DNA of 9,959 bases. Source: an uncultured Clostridia bacterium. GTDB taxonomy: Bacteria > Bacillota > Clostridia > Lachnospirales > Lachnospiraceae. Position 1 is the first letter of the stretch. The number at the start of each line of letters is the position of its first letter. The stretch lies in NCBI GenBank assembly GCA_937888895.1, contig CALASV010000002.1:1-9959 (forward strand), written 5' to 3'. Positions 6,876 through 9,959 of this stretch are shown here, piece after piece. The notes under the pieces were generated by a model that searched no databases, was not told where the DNA came from, and saw only the letters and a list, made by a program, of their open reading frames with translations. Both the position numbers and the translations under genes were made by a program.

Positions 6876-8105
6876 ATGGCAATTGTAAAACCTTTTTCTT
6901 GTGTTCGTCCAACGAAAGAACTTGTTGCAGATGTTGCAGCTTTGCCATATGATGTATATAGTAGTGCGGAAGCTCGTGCTTTTGTTGCAGAGCATCCTCA
7001 GTCTTTTTTAGCGATTGACCGTGCGGAGACTGCATTTCCAGAGGGTACAGATATGTATTCTAAGGAAGTTTATGAAAAGGCAAGTAGTTTATTACAGGAT
7101 TGGATTGCAAATGGAACTTTTGTAAGAGATGAAGAAAAGTGCTACTATTTGTATGAGTTGACAATGAATGGTCGTGCTCAGACAGGTATTGTTGCGTGTG
7201 TTTCGATTGATGATTATGTAAATGATGTAGTAAAGAAGCATGAGAATACTCGTGCTGATAAGGAACAGGACCGTATCAACCACATTAAGACTTGTAGTGC
7301 TCAAACAGGACCTATTTTCTTAACATATAAGGCAGTGGCTTCTATTCAAGAAATGGTAGCTAGTGTAAAGGAAGAAGAAGCACTTTATGATTTTACATCA
7401 GAAGATGGCATTAGACATAGAGTATTCCGTATTGCAAATGTGGAAAGAATTGCACAGTTAGAGCAGGCATTTGGCGAAATTCCAAATGTGTATATTGCAG
7501 ATGGTCATCATAGAGCAGCTTCTGCTGTAAGAGCTGGTTTAGATTTACGTGCACAAGCTGGTACATATACAGGAGAGGAAGATTTCAATTATTTCTTATC
7601 TGTATTATTCCCAGATGAAGAATTGTTGATTTTAGATTATAATCGTGTTGTAAAAGACTTAAATGGTATGACAGATGAAGAATTTCTTCAGCAAGTAGAA
7701 GAATTTTTTGATGTAATTCCAGTTCCATCTAGAATGAAGCCAACAAAGAAAGGTGATTTTACAATGTATCTTTCTGGTACATGGTATTTATGTAGAATTA
7801 GAGAAGATATTGAAATAGACCCAATTGAAAGCTTAGATGTATCTATTTTACAAAATTATTTATTAGCACCAATTCTTGGAATTAAAGACCCAAAGACAGA
7901 TAATCGTATCGCTTTTGTTGGTGGGGTACGTGGGCTTAGAGAATTAGAACGTCGTTGTATATCAGAGTGCAAAGTAGCGTTTGCATTATATCCAGCTACC
8001 ATTCAAGAATTATTTGAAGTAGCAGATGCAGGTTTGTTAATGCCACCAAAGTCTACATGGTTTGAACCAAAATTAAGAAGTGGAATATTCATTCACGAGA
8101 TTTAA
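6876..8105 (+). CDS. DUF1015 family protein
   Basis: This 409-residue cytoplasmic protein matches the DUF1015 (COG4198) family in length and landmarks. It opens with A-I-V-K-P-F...V-R-P and has P-Y-D-V at 24-27. The charged block K-H-E-N-T-R-A-D-K-E-Q-D-R lies at 121-133, and the hallmark A-D-G-H-H-R at 208-213. The biochemical function of the family is not firmly known. In many clostridia the gene lies beside serine biosynthesis genes (serA, serC), but here it stands alone between its own promoter and a terminator. The D-G-H-H-R motif recalls the ParB-like fold shared by some serine kinases, so a kinase-like or nucleotide-binding role is a reasonable guess, not a demonstrated one. There is no signal peptide or membrane segment. 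Start chosen by the AGGAGG site. Confidence 0.9.
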   Translation: MAIVKPFSCVRPTKELVADVAALPYDVYSSAEARAFVAEHPQSFLAIDRAETAFPEGTDMYSKEVYEKASSLLQDWIANGTFVRDEEKCYYLYELTMNGRAQTGIVACVSIDDYVNDVVKKHENTRADKEQDRINHIKTCSAQTGPIFLTYKAVASIQEMVASVKEEEALYDFTSEDGIRHRVFRIANVERIAQLEQAFGEIPNVYIADGHHRAASAVRAGLDLRAQAGTYTGEEDFNYFLSVLFPDEELLILDYNRVVKDLNGMTDEEFLQQVEEFFDVIPVPSRMKPTKKGDFTMYLSGTWYLCRIREDIEIDPIESLDVSILQNYLLAPILGIKDPKTDNRIAFVGGVRGLRELERRCISECKVAFALYPATIQELFEVADAGLLMPPKSTWFEPKLRSGIFIHEI

Positions 8106-8132
8106 CCGAATCAAGTAAATTTCCATACTTCC

Positions 8133-8217
8133 AAAGAAAATAAGAAGCCCTATTTTATTTTAATATCTAGAAGATTTTAAAAGATATTAAGTAGACTAGG
8201 GCTTTTGTTATTTTCTT
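8133..8217. terminator. Bidirectional terminator between the DUF1015 gene and yccF
   Basis: AAGCCCTA (8145-8152) pairs with TAGGGCTT (8197-8204). The pairing extends outward through AGAAAATAA and TTATTTTCT, so both strands end in U-rich tails. An inner stem pairs TTAATATCT with AGATATTAA around 8159-8190. It sits between two convergent genes. Confidence 0.85.
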
Positions 8218-8219
8218 GT

Positions 8220-8579
8220 TTAGTGTATTGTTGCTCCAAATGGCATTAATGCTAATTTCATTAGTTTAAAGTGTTGCATACCAAAAGGAATGCCAATAAT
8301 CGTAATATAAAGTACTACACCACAAGCTAAATGTTCTAGTGCAAGTGGAATACCTGTAGCAAGTAGCCAAATAATATTTAAAATAAGGGAACAAGTTCCT
8401 TCTCCAAAATTAACTTCTTTTCCAAATGGAAAGAAGGAAAGACTAGCAAATTTAAAACATTGCATACCAATAGGAATACCAATAATGGTAATGCACCAAA
8501 GTAATCCTGCAAAAAGCCAGCTGAGACCACCAAGCAATCCACCACAGAAAAACCAAAGAATATTTCCAAGACAACCCAT
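8220..8579 (-). CDS. yccF: YccF family inner-membrane protein
   Basis: This small hydrophobic protein of 119 residues belongs to the YccF (DUF307) family. It is built from two copies of the family unit: residues 28-53 and 90-115 both read ..I-T-I-I-G-I-P-(I/F)-G-M-Q-x-F-K...P-F-G. Hydrophobic segments lie near 5-35, 63-82 and 85-98, so it should sit in the cytoplasmic membrane. Its molecular function is unknown. The start at 8579 is chosen because AGGGGGG lies 8 bases upstream and the protein then begins M-G-C-L-G-N-I-L-W like its relatives. A longer in-frame start at 8639 adds 20 residues unlike the family and overlaps the promoter. It is transcribed alone, away from the 53-bp repeats, and ends at the shared terminator. 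Confidence 0.88.
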   Translation of the reverse strand: MGCLGNILWFFCGGLLGGLSWLFAGLLWCITIIGIPIGMQCFKFASLSFFPFGKEVNFGEGTCSLILNIIWLLATGIPLALEHLACGVVLYITIIGIPFGMQHFKLMKLALMPFGATIH

Positions 8580-8587
8580 ATAAAATT

Positions 8588-8594
8588 CCCCCCT
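8588..8594 (-). promoter_or_regulatory. G-rich ribosome binding site of yccF
   Basis: On the minus strand this reads AGGGGGG, 8 bases before ATG 8579. It is unusually G-only compared with the AGGAGG sites elsewhere in the window, but it decides the start. Confidence 0.6.
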
Positions 8595-8610
8595 TTTATC
8601 GCATATTTTT

Positions 8611-8639
8611 ATTATATGTGTAAACGATGAAAAATGCAA
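8611..8639 (-). promoter_or_regulatory. Promoter of yccF
   Basis: On the minus strand, a perfect -10 TATAAT (8611-8616) lies 17 bases after a weak -35 TTGCAT (8634-8639). It overlaps the region of the rejected longer start. Confidence 0.5.
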
Positions 8640-8660
8640 TACAAGGTAAATTTTTCAAAA

Positions 8661-8870
8661 GAGTAAGTAAAATCCGACTAAAAGAAGAAAACAACAAAAA
8701 AGTGGGGTAAAAAGAACGCAGACTACTCGACTAAAAGAGAAAAACGACAAAAAAGTGGGGTAAAAAGAAGTAAAACTATCCGACTAAAAGAAGAAAACAG
8801 CAAAAAAGTGGGGCAAAAAGAAGTAAGACCATCCGACTAAAAGAAGAAAACAACTAAAAAGTAGGGAAAG
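8661..8870. repeat. Tandem array of a 53-bp repeat, about four copies
   Basis: CGACTAAAAG recurs at 8675, 8728, 8781 and 8834, exactly 53 bases apart. A unit reads CCGACTAAAAGAAGAAAAC, then ARCAAAAAAGTGGGG, then YAAAAAGAAGTAARACYAT. Copies 1-3 are nearly complete and differ by a few substitutions. Copy 4 diverges after AAAAAGTAGGG at about 8867. The plus strand is strongly purine-biased. A 53-base period is not a multiple of three and stops occur in the units, so it is not a coding repeat. It fills most of the 424-bp gap between yccF and the DUF1622 gene. There are no variable spacers. Confidence 0.9.
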
Positions 8871-8871
8871 C

Positions 8872-8883
8872 CAATCGGATATT
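8872..8883 (-). repeat. Intergenic motif AATATCCGATTG, copy 3, inverted
   Basis: This copy is just after the last 53-bp unit, in reverse orientation. It shares ATCCGA with the start of each unit and can therefore pair with it in a transcript (7 of 8 bases with unit 4). It lies about 45 bases upstream of the DUF1622 promoter. Confidence 0.5.
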
Positions 8884-8927
8884 CGCAATTTAAGCTTACT
8901 CATAACCGAATAGTAATTTTCTGAACG

Positions 8928-8956
8928 TTGCAAACAAAAGTAAAGTATGTTATTCT
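8928..8956 (+). promoter_or_regulatory. Promoter of the DUF1622 gene
   Basis: TTGCAA (8928-8933), a 17-base spacer, and TATTCT (8951-8956) preceded by TG at 8948-8949, giving an extended -10. The start near 8963 leaves a leader of about 40 bases. This promoter may also serve hflX, because no terminator is seen between the genes. Confidence 0.55.
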
Positions 8957-9003
8957 AAATTTGTAACAGCAAAATACTAAATAAAAGTACACAGGAGGTT
9001 GCT

Positions 9004-9366
9004 ATGGATTTAATGCACACATTAGAAATGGTATTAGAGTACTTAGTGGAAATCGCAATTTTAGTTTTTGAGTTTATTGGTGTGGGTGTTATTATTTATG
9101 CTGGTATAAAGGGTTTTCTTCATTACATTAGGCGTATGCCAGATATGAAAATCACATTAGCACAGGGTTTAGCTGTTGGGTTAGAATTTAAGTTAGGTAG
9201 TGAAATTTTAAAAACAGTTATTGTAAGAGATTGGACAGAGATTGTAACAGTAGCTGGTATTATTGCGTTAAGAGCTGCACTTACCTTTTTAATTCATTGG
9301 GAAATTAAAGAGGAAAATAAAGATAAAAAAGAAAAAGAAGAACAACAAAGAGTAGAGGAAAAGTAG
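9004..9366 (+). CDS. DUF1622 family membrane protein
   Basis: This 120-residue protein fits the DUF1622 family of small bacterial membrane proteins of unknown function. A first hydrophobic helix spans about residues 8-38, and a second hydrophobic stretch about 78-98 includes V-T-V-A-G-I-I-A-L-R-A-A-L-T. Between them lies the conserved amphipathic segment L-A-Q-G-L-A-V-G-L-E-F-K-L-G-S-E-I-L-K-T. The last 20 residues are a highly charged Lys/Glu tail, probably cytoplasmic. AGGAGG at 8993-8998, 5 bases before ATG, supports the start. Downstream, hflX begins after 61 bases with no clear hairpin, so the two could be co-transcribed. Confidence 0.88.
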   Translation: MDLMHTLEMVLEYLVEIAILVFEFIGVGVIIYAGIKGFLHYIRRMPDMKITLAQGLAVGLEFKLGSEILKTVIVRDWTEIVTVAGIIALRAALTFLIHWEIKEENKDKKEKEEQQRVEEK

Positions 9367-9378
9367 TTTGTTGTATCA

Positions 9379-9406
9379 TTGAGAACATAACAGATTATAT
9401 TATAGT
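9379..9406 (+). promoter_or_regulatory. Possible weak promoter in front of hflX
   Basis: TTGAGA (9379-9384), a 16-base spacer and TATAGT (9401-9406). The predicted start would lie only a few bases before the GGAGGG site, so this is a tentative call. Confidence 0.3.
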
Positions 9407-9427
9407 GAAATAAATTGGAGGGCGAGT

Positions 9428-9959
9428 ATGGCAGAGCTTTATGATATGCAAGAGGTGCAAGAACGTCTTATTTTGGTCGGTGTTGCAACTTCGGAGCATG
9501 ATGATACAAAAGAGTCACTAGAGGAGTTAAAAGAGCTTGTAAAGACGGCTGGAGCACAGGCAGTGGCTACTGTAATTCAAAATAGAGAGAAACCTCATGC
9601 TGGAACATATCTTGGCAAGGGAAAGATAGAGGAAGTTGCTCTTTTGGCAGCAGAGTTACAAGCAGATGGCATTGTTTGTGATGATGAACTTTCACCAGCA
9701 CAGTTGAAAAATTTAGAGGATGCGTTGGGTCTTAAAATTATGGATAGAACGATGGTTATTTTAGATATTTTTGCTCAACATGCGTCCACAAAGGAAGGAA
9801 AAATTCAAGTAGAGTTAGCACAGTTAAAGTATCGTTCTTCTCGTTTGATTGGTATGGGTAACGTGCTTTCAAGACTTGGTGGTGGTATTGGTACAAGAGG
9901 TCCTGGTGAAAAGAAATTGGAAATGGACAGACGTTTAATCAGGGATAGAATTTCTCAGC
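9428..9959 (+). CDS. hflX: GTPase HflX, 5' part (runs off the window)
   Basis: This is the first 177 residues of HflX, a translation-associated GTPase that binds the ribosome and in several bacteria splits or rescues stalled ribosomes. The N-terminal domain is clear: it contains G-T-Y-L-G-K-G-K-I-E-E-V near residues 63-74, D-R-T-M-V-I-L-D-I-F-A-Q-H-A near 109-122, and Q-V-E-L-A-Q-L-K-Y. Then comes the family hallmark G-G-G-I-G-T-R-G-P-G-E-K-K-L-E near 151-165. The GTP-binding domain with its P-loop lies beyond the window end. GGAGGG at 9417-9422, 5 bases before ATG 9428, sets the start. No frameshift or stop is seen in the visible part. Confidence 0.95.
   Translation, partial: MAELYDMQEVQERLILVGVATSEHDDTKESLEELKELVKTAGAQAVATVIQNREKPHAGTYLGKGKIEEVALLAAELQADGIVCDDELSPAQLKNLEDALGLKIMDRTMVILDIFAQHASTKEGKIQVELAQLKYRSSRLIGMGNVLSRLGGGIGTRGPGEKKLEMDRRLIRDRISQ

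Noticed and set aside
8580..8639. 20-residue N-terminal extension of YccF
   Set aside because: It overlaps the TATAAT promoter and is unlike the family; the G-rich site supports the start at 8579.
8661..8870. CRISPR array
   Set aside because: The whole 53-bp unit is conserved; there are no unique spacers, no palindromic repeat and no cas genes.
8661..8870. Coding sequence for a Lys-rich repeat protein
   Set aside because: The 53-base period shifts the frame each unit, stops occur, and there is no suitable start with a ribosome binding site.

Overview
The window is AT-rich DNA with strong AGGAGG-type ribosome binding sites, TTGACA/TATAAT-type promoters and hairpin terminators. Protein families present (HflX, DUF1015, YccF, DUF1622, and expanded AAA-ATPase-like/PD-(D/E)XK proteins) fit a low-GC Firmicute, most likely a gut clostridium of the Lachnospiraceae type. 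That placement is inference from composition and gene content only.

Left part (1-2487): the end of a two-gene ABC exporter operon. The upstream gene enters the window in its nucleotide-binding domain. Its reading frame is broken between the Walker A and Q-loop regions, near positions 16-52. The downstream partner (624-2435) is complete, overlaps it by 8 bp, and ends at a hairpin terminator.

Middle (2519-6717): an accessory-looking block. A strong promoter carrying TACGTA repeats drives a 144-residue protein of unknown family and, 35 bp later, a 564-residue AAA-ATPase-like/PD-(D/E)XK protein. A divergent paralogue of that protein (568 residues) lies in the opposite orientation. The two genes converge on a long imperfect inverted repeat that probably terminates both. 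The paralogue has its own near-consensus promoter, whose -35 box sits in a 9-bp inverted repeat.

Right part (6740-9959): conserved genes of general cell physiology. These are a DUF1015 protein (6876-8105), a converging yccF membrane-protein gene (8220-8579, minus), a DUF1622 membrane-protein gene (9004-9366), and the start of hflX (9428 to the window end). A bidirectional terminator separates the DUF1015 gene from yccF. The 424-bp gap between yccF and the DUF1622 gene holds four copies of a 53-bp tandem repeat. A 12-mer, AATATCCGATTG, occurs three times, always in intergenic DNA of this right-hand part, and shares its ATCCGA core with the tandem repeat.

No RNA gene, insertion sequence with a transposase, or CRISPR array was seen. 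The most unusual items are the 53-bp array with its related intergenic motif, the broken ABC gene, and the unknown-protein/AAA-nuclease pair facing a convergent paralogue.
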